Part shown: positions 10,253 through 20,795 of the stretch, in pieces
Layout of the letters: every line of letters begins with the position of its first letter
How positions within the stretch are numbered: position 1 is the stretch's first letter
From: Chaetoceros tenuissimus
Lineage: Eukaryota > Bacillariophyta > Thalassiosirophyceae > Chaetocerotales > Chaetocerotaceae
NCBI GenBank assembly: GCA_021927905.1
Contig: BLLK01000047.1
Coordinates: 806,001-870,000, forward strand
Length of the DNA: 64,000 bases
Direction: 5' to 3'
Translations under genes and position numbers: made by a program
Notes under the pieces: generated by a model
Databases searched by the model: none
What the model saw: the letters and a program-made list of their open reading frames with translations, nothing else
Told to the model about the DNA's origin: nothing

Positions 10253-11652
10253 TTAGTACACCTCTACATGCCATTGCTTGCTCTTCTTCAACCCCTTCAA
10301 CCACTCATCATAGTCAAGACCCTTCGACTCCGCTACTCCCTTCAACATATCCTGAATTCCTGGCATCATACCCTTCAATCCGCAAAAGTAAATATGTGCT
10401 CCATTGTCAAGCTTGGTAAAAATCTCATCCGCATACTCCTCAACCTTGTCCTGAATATACATCTTTCCTCCCTTCTTGTTCTCCTGCTCACGTGACAATG
10501 CATAGTCCAAACGGAAGTTATCTGGATAGTTCTTCTTCACCTCTTGCCACTCATCATCATACAACAATGCATCACTGTTCGCTACTCCTAGGAACAACCA
10601 TGCTGTTCCCTCATATGCCTCTCCTGCTGGAGTCTTCTCAGTAAACAAACGACGAATGAAACCACGATATGGTGCAATTCCTGTTCCTGTAGCTACCATG
10701 ATCAAATCAGTCTTTGGATCTTCCTCTGGCATCAACATCACCTTCCCTGCCGGTCCAGTCATCTGTACCTCATCTCCAGCCTTCGTATCACACAAAAAGT
10801 TAGAACATACTCCCTTCTTCGCTGGATCCTCGGCCTTCATCTCCGGACACCAGTAAGTCGCACGACGTACACACAATGATCCAGTCTTACCACTCATATC
10901 ATCTCCATAACGTGATGATGCAATTGAATACAAACGTACTGAATGTGGCTTTCCATCCTTCTCACGTACACCTGGTGGAATCACTCCCCATGATTGTCCC
11001 TCCCAATATGGGAAATCTCCCTCATGATCAATCACAATGTGGCAAGTCTCACCAGTTGCCTTTGGTCCTACGATACGCTTGGTAGAAACAACCTTACCAG
11101 TGAAAGGAGCCTTGTTTTTGTACACATTGACAGGAACGTTGGACTGATCCCAATATGGATCAGCTTCAAGAAAGTCTTGTTTTACTACTTCTTTCTCTGC
11201 ATCTCCACCAAATATTTCACCTCCCACAAAAACTGCTGCATATGCTCCTGCTGTAGCAGCCACAATAGATTTTGTATCTAAAGTTTTTAGAAGAGATACG
11301 ATACTGTTTGTACCTTCCACTACTTCAGCTGCGTCTTTTGCTTTCTGTGCTGCAGCAAATGCTGGGTTAGCACCACCAGTCATGAGTGCAGCAGAAGCCA
11401 CAGCTCCTGCAACCTTCCCAAGATGCTATGAAAAACATTCATGAGTCTCATTTCATGCATATCATAGAAGAAGAATGTTGCTTTTTGCAAAACTTTTTTT
11501 ACCTTGAGTGCACGCTTACGCTTTGAAATTGGTTTCTCATTTGTCATGGATAGAGCAACATTATTTACCCTAGCATGTTGCACTGTTTGAGGAGTGAAGG
11601 CAGAAGCGGACACAATCAATAGTGTAGAAATCGCTGTGATGAATTTGACCAT
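10253..11652 (-). CDS. petH: Ferredoxin-NADP+ reductase, plastid, copy C
   Basis: Exons run 11652-11503 and 11425-10253 with a 77-bp intron; the product is 440 residues. Signal peptide with SASAFTP motif, basic transit region ending KRKRALK, and a hydrophobic stretch ending ANPAFAAA. After this it diverges completely from copies A and [19 protein letters not shown], then the span [17 protein letters not shown]. Identity resumes sharply at KQDFLEAD and stays near 100 percent to the terminal WHVEVY. The switch from unrelated to nearly identical sequence is the pattern expected of gene conversion or repeated partial duplication. The start was chosen by alignment with A and B; an ATG-like start 7 codons upstream is less likely. 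Confidence 0.96.
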
Positions 11653-12071
11653 TGTTTGAAGTATGTGTAGCACTTTAGTTAGATTTTACAATGATCGTGA
11701 TTGATGAACTATTGCACTTCTAATTTTAATTTATGCTTTCAGAATTGTGTTTGTGTCACGTATCTTTGGTTCAAGTTGGCGATCCGACACCCGTTTGATA
11801 CGAGATCGATACATACGTCTTACGTAATTAGCGTTCTCAAATGACGTCATCCAGTGTTCATAGTGAAAATCCTGTAAGCATTGTGTTGGTATGAAGAAGT
11901 AGTAAGTTTCGAAACATTTATAAAAGTCCAATTCAATTTAAATTATGTTTTATATAATGATGAGTGTCAATCAGTAATACGGCTCCAAACCGTCTACTGC
12001 TGGCTGTATCATTCTCAAGTTAAAACTGGTTGGACGTGTTTTTTAAAATGCTTTTCTGGCAGATGCAATTG
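11653..12071. other. Intergenic region cyclin 3' end / FNR-C promoter
   Basis: Besides the FNR-C promoter block there is only AT-rich sequence and the 3' flank of the cyclin gene. I see no further gene. Confidence 0.5.
11760..11849. promoter_or_regulatory. FNR-C upstream block with palindromic TGACGTCA
   Basis: The exact 20-mer gtatctttggttcaagttgg (11760-11779) is followed by gatacatacg and then TGACGTCA at 11842-11849, about 190 bp upstream of the FNR-C start. This repeats the arrangement upstream of FNR-B although the bases between have diverged. That suggests conserved promoter elements. Confidence 0.6.
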
Positions 12072-13875
12072 TTACAGACTCCTTGGCATAGAAGGAAGGT
12101 CATATTCGGTTGAGATGTAGCTATATTTCCTATTGTCGTACTTTTTCTTGACGGCAATTAGTTCACGATTTGATGCAGTGATGGGTTCCTCTGCTACCTT
12201 TCCTGCAATAATCTTGGCGATCTGGTAAATGCGCTTTTTGTCAAATCCAGTGTATTCGAGCAAGATTGGAGGAATGAATGCTTTCTTTGTGTTGAGGTCT
12301 CTTCCATCTTCTTCTGCAATTTCAGGATGGTTAAGAGCTAGTACCACGGAAGCAGCACAGATTTCAGATGGTCTATACTGAAGCATTTCATGTTCTTGTA
12401 AAGTCCTTTCATTGTAGTAACTAGCAGCATGCTTTACCACGTCGGATGCACGAACCAGTGTGAAAAATCTCTGAAGAAATGGATAAGCAGTTGGAACAGT
12501 AAAGCAAAATTGAAGCTTTGCAACAATATCCTGTTCCATGTCTAATACTTCCTCGTTTGTGTACGCTCTGTCAGTGATGTAAACACAGTCACGGACCTCT
12601 GGCGGATAAATTTCCTCATATTTGCAAGCTAGGAAGAGCGCTGTGACACCAACGAGTTGTAGTTGTGATCTTCTCACTTCTTGGATTGAACAGTATCTAT
12701 CAATAATGTTGACGCAAAGGTATAGTGTCTCAGGTACAAGACGGAACTTCATATGTACTTCTACAAGCCAATCAATAAGAATTGCCCGCATCTTTGAATT
12801 GATGTCGTTTTGTTTGTCGACGTATTGCTTTGGTCTAGTTTTTGTCTAAAGAAAAGAATGAAAAGTTAGTAAAGAAAGCAAGAAACAACAATTTTCTGAT
12901 AAATTTCCATTCTCACCTCTGCCGCATAAAGTTGTTGAAGCATGTCAGTAGCATATGGAGTATTTCTCAATACATCATTGCGCAGAAACTGATCATGCTT
13001 TGGAATCCCTAATGTAAGATTTTTCCCATCGAAAGAAGCCCTCTGCAATCGATATTCTGGGTGTACAAGGTAGTCACTTTCGTTTTCTATAGAATTGACT
13101 AAACGAGACTTTGCCTCTCTATTGATTTGTCTCATGGTCACTTTGGAAGCATTCGCAGCAGTCCTCATTTTCTTTGCAGGAGGCATGCTTCTCGCTTCGA
13201 ATGCAGCCGATCTTCTTCTCTTTGCCGCCTTTTTCTCCTGTGCAAGTTTCTTTGCTGCTTCCTTTTTCGCTTTAGAAGCTTCCTTCTTTTCTTGTGCAAT
13301 TTTCGCCTTGACTCTTGCCGATTGTCTTCTTGGAGCTGGTTTAGCATTGGAGGACGAATCATCCTCCAAGACAATCTGTGCTTGTCTAGAAAGCGAATTA
13401 CGAGTTCTTGGTCTCTGTTGTTGCGTTTCATCCTCTGCAATTTGAATTTGTGCTTGTCCTGCCCTTCCCATGGAACTACGAGTCCTTTGTCTTTTCGCAA
13501 TGTCATTTCCCTTTTTGGAGTTTGCATTGTTGGCCCCTTTGTTATTGGACAAGTCACGCTGTTGAAAGGAAACAAGAAGAGAAGAATTGAGTAAAAGATC
13601 AAAGAATGAATGAAAAAGAAAAAAGACCAGTGACTGAGCATTCAACTCGACTGGTCCTCAAAGACAGTTTCCCCCGTAACACGGATGTAGGAGGCTTCTC
13701 AATCACAAGAGCAAGTCAAGTAACCTCTCTTTCCCAAATCTCTGCTCATTCAGTTCTATCAACTCACCAGTGCATTCTTCCGTCTTGTAGTATTCGAAGG
13801 CTGTGTCGTATTTGCATTGTTATCCAAAGAGAGTCGAGGTCTAAGACGCATACCGCCTGCTTGTGTAGATGACAT
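12072..13875 (-). CDS. Mitotic (B-type) cyclin
   Basis: Exons run 13875-13768, 13558-12917 and 12845-12072 (introns 209 and 71 bp); the product is 507 residues. A destruction box R12-P-R-L-S-L-D-N-N20 (RxxLxxxxN) near the N-terminus marks it for APC/C proteolysis. A long Lys/Arg/Ala-rich disordered region (about 60-190) contains nuclear-localisation-like clusters such as KKAAKRRR. The cyclin box starts near QNDINSKMRAILIDWLVEVH (residues 262-281), the signature of mitotic cyclins. It continues through LYLCVNIIDRYC, LVGVTALFLACKYEEIYPP and a C-terminal cyclin fold. It should activate a CDK at G2/M. The first exon was recovered by matching GT-AG boundaries that keep frame. A-type assignment is possible from the sequence alone, but the MRAILIDWL core and overall layout favour B. 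Confidence 0.92.
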
Positions 13876-14152
13876 TATGTACTAGTATTTGAATTGAAAT
13901 ATGTAAAGTGCGTAGCTGTGATGTAATTGATGAAATGGCGAATTTGAATTATGAGCCCCTCGTTGTGTGTATTTGAAAAACAAAACTCCTGTGATGAGAG
14001 AAATCAGTGTGAGTGAATTCCTTTCCAAAATTGTTGATTTCAAGGAAATGAGAATTGGGAGAGAGAAACTTTTCATTGTTTCATTGCTCCCATTCGCTCT
14101 GTTGCTTCATTCAATATCCAATCTATTCTTTACTGCTTGACTTTGATTCTTT
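13876..14152. other. Intergenic region upstream of cyclin
   Basis: Promoter side of the cyclin gene. No gene or distinct repeat is seen. Confidence 0.4.
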
Positions 14153-14566
14153 TTAGAGTATCGACCATTGTTTCCATTGAATTGTAAAAGGCACAAGTTC
14201 CAGTGGCCTTGGAAGGACAACAACATCACTCGAGATGTCCTTATTGGCTGCTCCGAATGAATCACTGCAAACAAATGGAAATAACTCACCTTTTTCACTC
14301 CCAAGATTCTTGCTTCTAATGAGACATTGATTGCAAAGGATAATGGATGGACAATGTGTTGTACTCTTGTTCTCTGTGGTGCAGTTGTTGTTATTTGTTT
14401 TTGTAACTGTGTTGCTGTGACGAGTGATTGAGAATGCTGCTCCCTTTTTCAGAGGAGGAGCCAATGCACGTTGTAAATTCAAAATCAAATAGCATGTCAT
14501 TTGGCTATATAGCTGGTTGACTCTATATTTGAGCAAACGGAAAATGGTTGGATCCCGTAAAGGCAT
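14153..14566 (-). CDS. Doubtful small hypothetical protein
   Basis: This is an open frame of 137 codons starting at an ATG. It has no recognisable domain. Composition is partly protein-like (MPLRDPTIFRLLKYRVNQLYSQ at the N-terminus, one CNQC pair near residue 78). A canonical GTGAGT donor and a TTTGCAG end lie only 25 bp apart inside it. That is too short for an intron, or else the frame is a chance one. I list it because nothing else fills the interval; it may be noncoding. Confidence 0.2.
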   Translation of the reverse strand: MPLRDPTIFRLLKYRVNQLYSQMTCYLILNLQRALAPPLKKGAAFSITRHSNTVTKTNNNNCTTENKSTTHCPSIILCNQCLIRSKNLGSEKGELFPFVCSDSFGAANKDISSDVVVLPRPLELVPFTIQWKQWSIL

Positions 14567-15260
14567 CTAAATTCTTCACAAGATTATTTGAAATGTCTAT
14601 TTTACCATTCAAATACTGTGTAGTACTGTAACAGAAAAAAGTGAGAGTTAAAAATTTTTGTTCAAGTCAATGATAGACAGATAGACTGCCAAGATTCAAT
14701 ATTTGAACATTGTTCTATGAAATTGCATAAGACTTTGAGAGAAAGAGTTTTATTTTTAGAGGCATTCTTTCATACAATTTCACACTTCACACAACAGGAC
14801 GCAGGTTCGGGGGTCATTAGTCGGTCGCACTAAGAAATTCAAAATTTATGAGACTCATTTCGTAGGAGGAATGTAGCAACGGAAGAGAGAAGCCGAGAAG
14901 CCGTCCTCGAGAAAGAAAATAAAATAGAATATAGATTACTGTAGAACAAGTGTGATGACAAGGATTCGCTAGCTAGTGCAATCTACTTTTTCAGTTGTGT
15001 TGCAATTTTGATTTTATCAAAGTACGTACTGTTGTCATTTGAAAATTGAAATTACGCAATCAATTTATTTTTATTTGGAAGACCTGCAAGGTATAAAATT
15101 GAAATGATATCTCTTCATAAGTATTTCATAACATATTATTGTATTGGCCTAATTAGAAAGTGGTAGAAATCATTCACTGATTATTGCATTTAAAAATCTC
15201 TCATCTTTTTCTCTTTGCATCAATGTCTATCAACCAGAGGAGCTGGTAGTAAGTTACTTT
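14567..15260. other. Intergenic region
   Basis: This 694-bp AT-rich stretch has no supported gene, RNA or repeat. Confidence 0.5.
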
Positions 15261-16010
15261 CTACCTCAAGAAATTCCGTAATCGACCATCATCATTATTG
15301 TTATTACCTCCATTATTTCCATCATCATTATTATTTTGAAATAAATCATCTACATCATCCGTATAAACATTGTATACGTTATGATAGTAATCATCATACT
15401 TGTCAGCAATGTAATGATCATCATCATCCACAACAACATAATCTCTACTATTTCGACTTTTACCACCACCCGTCAACATCATTGCAATCGCAACTATAAA
15501 ATAAATAGCGGTAAAACCCGCCAACACCAATAAAATCCCTTCAATCGCCTGTCGTATCCGTTTCGGAATCCAACCGCAAAAGGGAAATGCACCACCATAA
15601 GATGAATCCTGTGGTGTCCAATCTCTAGCATCAAACAATGTATCTGACGACTCTGTCCTTGTATTTTCTATCGAGAGTGAATAAGATTTATTCAGTGCGT
15701 ATTGAGATTTACCCGTATGGTAGAGTAAATGAGAAGTAGCCTCTTCTTCCATTCGTTTGGCTCGTATTCTTTTTTCCTTGAGGACATAATTTTCATGTTC
15801 TTGACTTGTATATTGTGGAAGTGGGTTATTTGTGTGTGACATGCGATTGTATTGATGATGAATTGTATGTTGTGCCATTGCCTTTTCATCATTTCCAAAA
15901 CAGTCTTGAGTAGACTGATTCTTTGAAGAATCTGCATCTCCTCTAGGTGGTGGTGGAGGAGGAGGAGGAGGCGGCGATGACATGTTGGGAGGATCATAGG
16001 AACTACTCAT
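15261..16010 (-). CDS. Single-pass membrane protein with polyproline N-terminus
   Basis: This is an intronless frame of 249 residues with a clear ATG. The N-terminus has a run of ten prolines (about residues 13-22), followed by a polar, probably cytoplasmic region with a charged helix (KEKRIRAKRMEEEA). One strong membrane span lies near residues 157-181 (GILLVLAGFTAIYFIVAIAM). It is preceded by FCGWIPKRIRQAIE, with basic residues that would keep the N-terminal side in the cytosol. The tail is acidic and Asn-rich (DDDDHYIADKYDDYYHN, then NNNDDGNNGGNNNNDDG). I recognise no family. The polyproline run could bind SH3/WW or profilin-type partners. It may be a lineage-specific diatom protein. Confidence 0.7.
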   Translation of the reverse strand: MSSSYDPPNMSSPPPPPPPPPPRGDADSSKNQSTQDCFGNDEKAMAQHTIHHQYNRMSHTNNPLPQYTSQEHENYVLKEKRIRAKRMEEEATSHLLYHTGKSQYALNKSYSLSIENTRTESSDTLFDARDWTPQDSSYGGAFPFCGWIPKRIRQAIEGILLVLAGFTAIYFIVAIAMMLTGGGKSRNSRDYVVVDDDDHYIADKYDDYYHNVYNVYTDDVDDLFQNNNDDGNNGGNNNNDDGRLRNFLR

Positions 16011-16796
16011 CTTTATTCAGTTTCAAATAGAAGTGGTTAGTGGTTATATATTCTTCATAAGGTAAAGCTTTTGGTTGTTCTTGTAAAGAAAGTAAGCAGT
16101 AATTGGTTCTTAGCAATGAAGAAGGTTACCAACAAGATGTGTGTGTTGTACGTTGTAGGACGAGAACGACAAAAAAAGTCAAAAGAGGAGTGCATCCGCA
16201 GTTCGATCGTGTTAAATGCTAATTCCCTAGAAATGACAGCAGTTTTTGAACAATGACATTTTCAATTTCATTCATAGTTTAACAGCATTTATTATAATTG
16301 AAAATTCAAGCTAGTTACAGATATATTGTTGTGCCATTCATAGATCCTTTGAGTCATAGATGCCCTTTTATTTTTGATTATTGATTTACAAGCAAGTTGA
16401 GCTAGTCCTACTTCCCAAGTCCAGATTCAGGATCCTATAGTACTGTAACAACAATATTCTTTTTGCCTCAAGCATACGCATATAACTAACTTATATTATC
16501 AAAATGTTTTGTATATAATTGAATAAATGATTGTCGAATGAATTGAAGAGTACAATAGCATACTTACTACTTTCTCTAAAAAGCATTTCTTCACTACGTC
16601 CTGTCCCTTTGCTTTCCTTTTTTATCTATTTTCCTAAAAAATATCTTTGTTGGCGTTGGTTGGGAAGAAGTTGGCGTTGGCGGAAAAAATCAACGCTTCA
16701 CTCTCAACTCTGTCATCACCACCGTTTCTTCCATACAATAACCATCATCCATACTCAAGAGTTCTCACAGACTACTCATACACCTAATCATCAATC
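16011..16796. other. Divergent intergenic region
   Basis: This 786-bp region lies between the membrane protein (leftward) and the KH gene (rightward). It must contain both promoters. Short open frames here have no recognisable content. Confidence 0.5.
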
Positions 16797-19131
16797 ATGG
16801 CAGACGACCACTTGGACGCAGTAGCAAGAGCAAAAGCAATCGCAGCACGTTTACAAGGTCTTGGAGGAGCCACTGTCTCGACTCAACCTGAACCACCCAC
16901 CGATGCGAATGCCGTAGCTGATGCTGCCTTGGCTGCCCTAGGTCAATCTACAAATAGTGGCAGTAAACGTAAACGATGGGGCGATGACCCATCCAGTAAC
17001 TCAGGAGGAGGTGGAGGTACGTTCTACTTGGCTTACTTTTAATTTTCAAATTGTTGTAGCTTACAATCAATCTCACATTTTTTCCAAAACAGTAAGTTCA
17101 CTCGATGATGCACTCGCACAAGCCATGTCCGCCAAACGAGTAAATACAGGACAAACCACACAAAAACTAATGATTCCAGTTGAAAAATACCCAGGATATA
17201 ATTTCATAGGACTCCTTATTGGACCAGGTGGATCGAAACAGCGTGAACTCATCAATGAAGCGGGAGGAAATGTTCGTATATCCATTAGAGGGAAAGGATC
17301 TTCTTCGTCAAATGCCAACCCTAGAGGAGATGATGAACCTCTTCATGTTTTACTTGAAGGTGATGCTGAAAATGTACAGAGGGCGGCTGATTTGATTGAA
17401 CCACTTTTGAATGATCCTATCAAAGCACAAGAAGAAAAGGATCGTCAACTCAAGGGATTGAACTCTTCTAGTGGATATCAGCCAAAGCCTGTTGCAGAGA
17501 TTTTGGGATTGAATGGTGCTGGAGGTCATTATGGACCTGGAGAAGGAGCAGAAGTGATTGAAGAGAAAATTGGGATTCCAAATGGGTTCGTAGGTTACAT
17601 TATTGGTAAAGGAGGTGAGAGTATTACATCGATGCAGAGAAAGAGTGGATGTAGAGTTCAGATTCAGAAAGAGTCGGAAATGGAGCCTGGAACTACGCAA
17701 AGAATTATCACACTTACTGGAGCGACTCCAGAATCGGTGAGTATGTGCAGAGGAATCATTGAAGAAATGGTACAGGAACGTGCGAGGTTGAATGAGTCAC
17801 GTGGTGGTGGACAAGCTGGTGGGTCAAATGCAGCTGGACAGGCTGCTCAGTTGCAGAGGGCGCTTTCGGAAGGACAATCTCATGTGACTGTCGCTGTTCC
17901 GAATGGCGATGTTGGACTTATCATTGGAAAGGGTGGTATGACGATTCGATCCATTCAGGAACGTTCAGGTGCGAATGTGCAAATTCCACAAGGTCCAGAT
18001 CATGACAACCCAGCTATTCGTACAGTCAACATCACTCATCCAAATAAGGAAGGAGCAGAGTTTGCAAAGACTCTTATTGAAGAGACATTGGCCACGAAAT
18101 TGAACCATGGAGGAGGAGGAGTTAGCTATGGAGCTGCTGTTGGCGGAGCAGGTAGTACCAGTGTCACAGTACAGGTAAGTACCTTGTTGAATCATAGGCT
18201 ACATACTCTTTCAATGTTTACATTGCTTTGCAATCGTGCATTTTTGGAATACTTTGCCTTTCCTTTTTCTTACAGATCAAGGTAGTGTATGAATTTGCTT
18301 TCATTATTTGCTTCACCTCACCCTTTTGAATTTTATATTATCATTTTCAATGCTCGCTCTTGCTCGTTATTACTTGCTCTCTCTTACATTGAAATCACAA
18401 ATCTCTCTCTCTTGTCACTCACCAAACAATAGATTCCAGATGCAGATGTTGGAATGTGCATTGGTAAATCTGGATGTGTCATTCGTGAAATGCAACAGCG
18501 TACTCAAACTAGAATACAGATCCCATCACAGCCGACTCCTGGACAAATATATCGTTTGGCTACCGTCACTGGACCTCCTGAAGGATGTGCAAAGGTACAG
18601 GAAATTATTGCTCGTATTAGTGCAGAACAGTCTTCTCAATTTGTAATGACAGGGGAAGTATTTAATACTTATGGACAGCAAGCTTATGGACAACAGGCAT
18701 ATGGACAACAAGCATATGGTGGAGCTCAGCAGGCGGGAGGTCAAGCAGATTACAGTGCCCAATGGGCCGCTTACTATGCTGCACAAGGACAAAGTGCAGG
18801 TGCAGCGACTGCTGGAGCTACTGCTGGGACGGCGGCTACTTCCCAAGCTGCAACTTCGACTGATGCTGCAGCAACGGGAGGAGCAGACCAGTACTATGAA
18901 GATTTCTTCCGTTATGCATATCATTATGGTGAAGAGGCTGCAAGAAAGACATATGGAGCTTGGTCTCCTCCGGAAGGGACTCCAAATCCATATGGAGTCA
19001 ATCCAAATCTCGCAGCTGCTTCAGCTCCTACACCTGCTCCGGCTCCAGCAGCTCCGACCGCTGCAGATGTCAAGGATTCAAGTGCAAGAAGAGGTGTTTC
19101 CAATCTTCCAGCATGGATGACACAGAAATAA
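16797..19131 (+). CDS. Four-KH-domain RNA-binding protein (SF1-type plus FUBP-type KH)
   Basis: Exons are 16797-17016, 17093-18174 and 18433-19131; the product is about 666 residues. KH1 (about residues 98-160, IPVEKYPGYNFIGLLIGPGG...IRGKGS) is of the SF1/STAR type, which recognises branch-point-like RNA. KH2 (IPNGFVGYIIGKGG), KH3 (VPNGDVGLIIGKGG) and KH4 (IPDADVGMCIGKSG) are of the FUBP/KSRP type. The C-terminus has YGQQAYGQQAYGQQAYG repeats, a WAAYYAAQG motif like the FUBP tyrosine motif, and YGAWSPPEGTPNPYG, which resembles SF1-like tails. The likely role is in pre-mRNA splicing or mRNA control in the nucleus. Intron 2 contains a strong internal acceptor that could define a 6-nt exon (18276-18281), but skipping it gives the best KH4 alignment. 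A second in-frame acceptor at 17059 could add 11 residues at exon 2. Confidence 0.9.
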
Positions 19132-19533
19132 TTATATTGACTTATCAGAGGTGAAATGACTTGCATTTGACGGTTTTATTTTATACTTGCTTTACTTTTA
19201 CTCGTTGTTTATCCTTTGACTTCCTTACAAAATGCTTACCTTTTGAAATTATCTTGACTTTCAATCATGACTAATTACTTCCTTTGCACAATTACTTTTT
19301 AATCTAAACTCAATGTTATCTATCTTTGTGATTTTATTTTGACGTAACAGAATAACTAGAGATAGGCAAACACATCATAAATATGAATCTTTGTACTTTA
19401 TTCAGCTAGAATGTTGAAGAATTCGAGTAAGAACTAGTCCAGTTTATCACAGTAACAACTCTTATCGGTTTTCAGAAATATCAAGAAAATTGGTACGATA
19501 CTTATCCACATTCCAGGTACTTTTATTTGAAAT
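19132..19533. other. Intergenic region
   Basis: 3' flank of the KH gene and of the ankyrin pseudogene (convergent). AT-rich, with no gene seen. Confidence 0.5.
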
Positions 19534-20795
19534 TCATGTAACGACGAAAGGCATCGTTAAGTTCTTTGCATAAAACGGCACCATCGAGATTACTATGCTC
19601 CAGAATACAATTAGTTGTTGCCAATTGCTCTGCAAATGAATCTTGTGGAGCAAGAGGCATGTCTGCAACCACGTGGTGAAGGCAAGATCACAACTTTCTC
19701 CAATCAAGTAGCGCAAGCAGCTAAATTCATGCTTATCTGCAGCATTGTCAGAGCATATTTTATTCCATTCACAACCATGCTCATGAAGATATCGTAAACA
19801 CTCCAGATGTCCTCATCTAGCTGCACACTTGCAGCTATAAGTATTCCATTCGCAACCATGCTCATGCAGATAAACCAAGCACTTCAGATGTCCTCCTTCA
19901 GCTGCGTATCTACAGCTATCAGCATCCCAATCACAACCTTGCTCATGCAGATAAACCAAGCACTTCAGATGTCCTCCTCTAGCTGCACACTCGCAGCTAT
20001 GTATTCCATTCGCAACCATGCTCATGCAGATAAACCAAGCACTTCAGATGTCCTCCTCTAGCTGCACACTCGCAGCTATGTATTCCATTCGCAACCATGC
20101 TCATGCAGATAAACCAAGCACTTCAGATGTCCTCCTCTAGCTGCACACTCGCAGCTATAAACATCCCAACCACAACCTTGCTCATGCAGATAAATCAAGC
20201 ACTCCAGATGTCCTCCTTCAGCTGCGGAACTACAGCTTTGAGTATTCCATTCGCAACCATGGTCATGAAGATATCATAAGCAGTCTAAATGACCTGCACT
20301 TGCTGCATTATAGGAGCATTTCTCCGTGAAAGAACAGCCCTTGCTCTTTAGATATTTGAGCATATTAATTTGATTAGATTTTGCAGCAGCTTCAACATAA
20401 ATCGAAGGCAATTCTTTTTTTACGATAGATTCTTTCAATATAGACTCTTGAAGAAATGCAATATTGCGAAACCTTTCTTCGATGCACAAGTAAATGTTCC
20501 ATTTATACATCGTCCACTTGAATACGTCCAAAGTTCCTGCTAATGAACTTTGGATTCGTAGTTGAATTAAAGAATGATCAATACCAGTAATGCTGTCTCT
20601 CTCTCCACATGGCCTAATAACAAAGGGCTGACATTCTCGTATGAACATCTGAGCACAGGATATGGAAGAAGCCGCGCTTTTTATCCAAGTCTCCTTCCTA
20701 TATCGATATTGTCCTTGTCCAATAAATGAAGCGATCTCTACCAAAGCATCAAATGGAAGTAAGTCTAAACTTGCAATTTGATCTTCGGTATTCAT
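19534..20795 (-). pseudogene. Decayed F-box/ankyrin-like repeat gene
   Basis: The N-terminal 170 codons are open. They start with MNTEDQIASLDLLPFDALVEIASFIGQ, an F-box-like beginning. They lead into the diatom-type ankyrin-like repeat: GHLDCLxYLHExGCxWDxxxCxxAAxG, 27 codons (81 bp) long. From 20276 down to about 19740 there are seven or so repeat units, but the frame is broken. There is a TGA at 20274-20276 where other units have a residue before YLH. Two neighbouring units are 79 instead of 81 bp through the same 2-bp loss, and a GGA-to-TGA change lies near 19812. The last coding segment (GESCDLAFTTWLQTC...) is still open to a stop at 19534. Such repeat proteins are abundant in diatoms and act as binding scaffolds. 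It is most likely no longer functional. Confidence 0.8.
19819..20301 (-). repeat. Tandem 81-bp ankyrin-like repeat array
   Basis: Repeat phases (measured at the agctgc word on the plus strand) lie at 19819, 19900, 19981, 20060, 20139, 20220 and about 20301. Spacings are 81, 81, 79, 79, 81 and 81 bp. The two 79-bp units are practically identical, so the 2-bp loss happened once and the unit then duplicated, or it was spread by conversion. Confidence 0.85.

Noticed and set aside
10656-11281. Plus-strand frames repeated inside all FNR copies
   Set aside because: They are exact antisense echoes of the conserved FNR domain.
14153-14330. 25-bp GTGAGT...GCAG intron
   Set aside because: Too short for spliceosomal removal compared with all other introns here (57 bp and longer).
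19807-20279. Plus-strand frames with repeated SSSCTLAAIS-like motifs
   Set aside because: They are the complement of the 81-bp ankyrin-like repeats and have no independent support.
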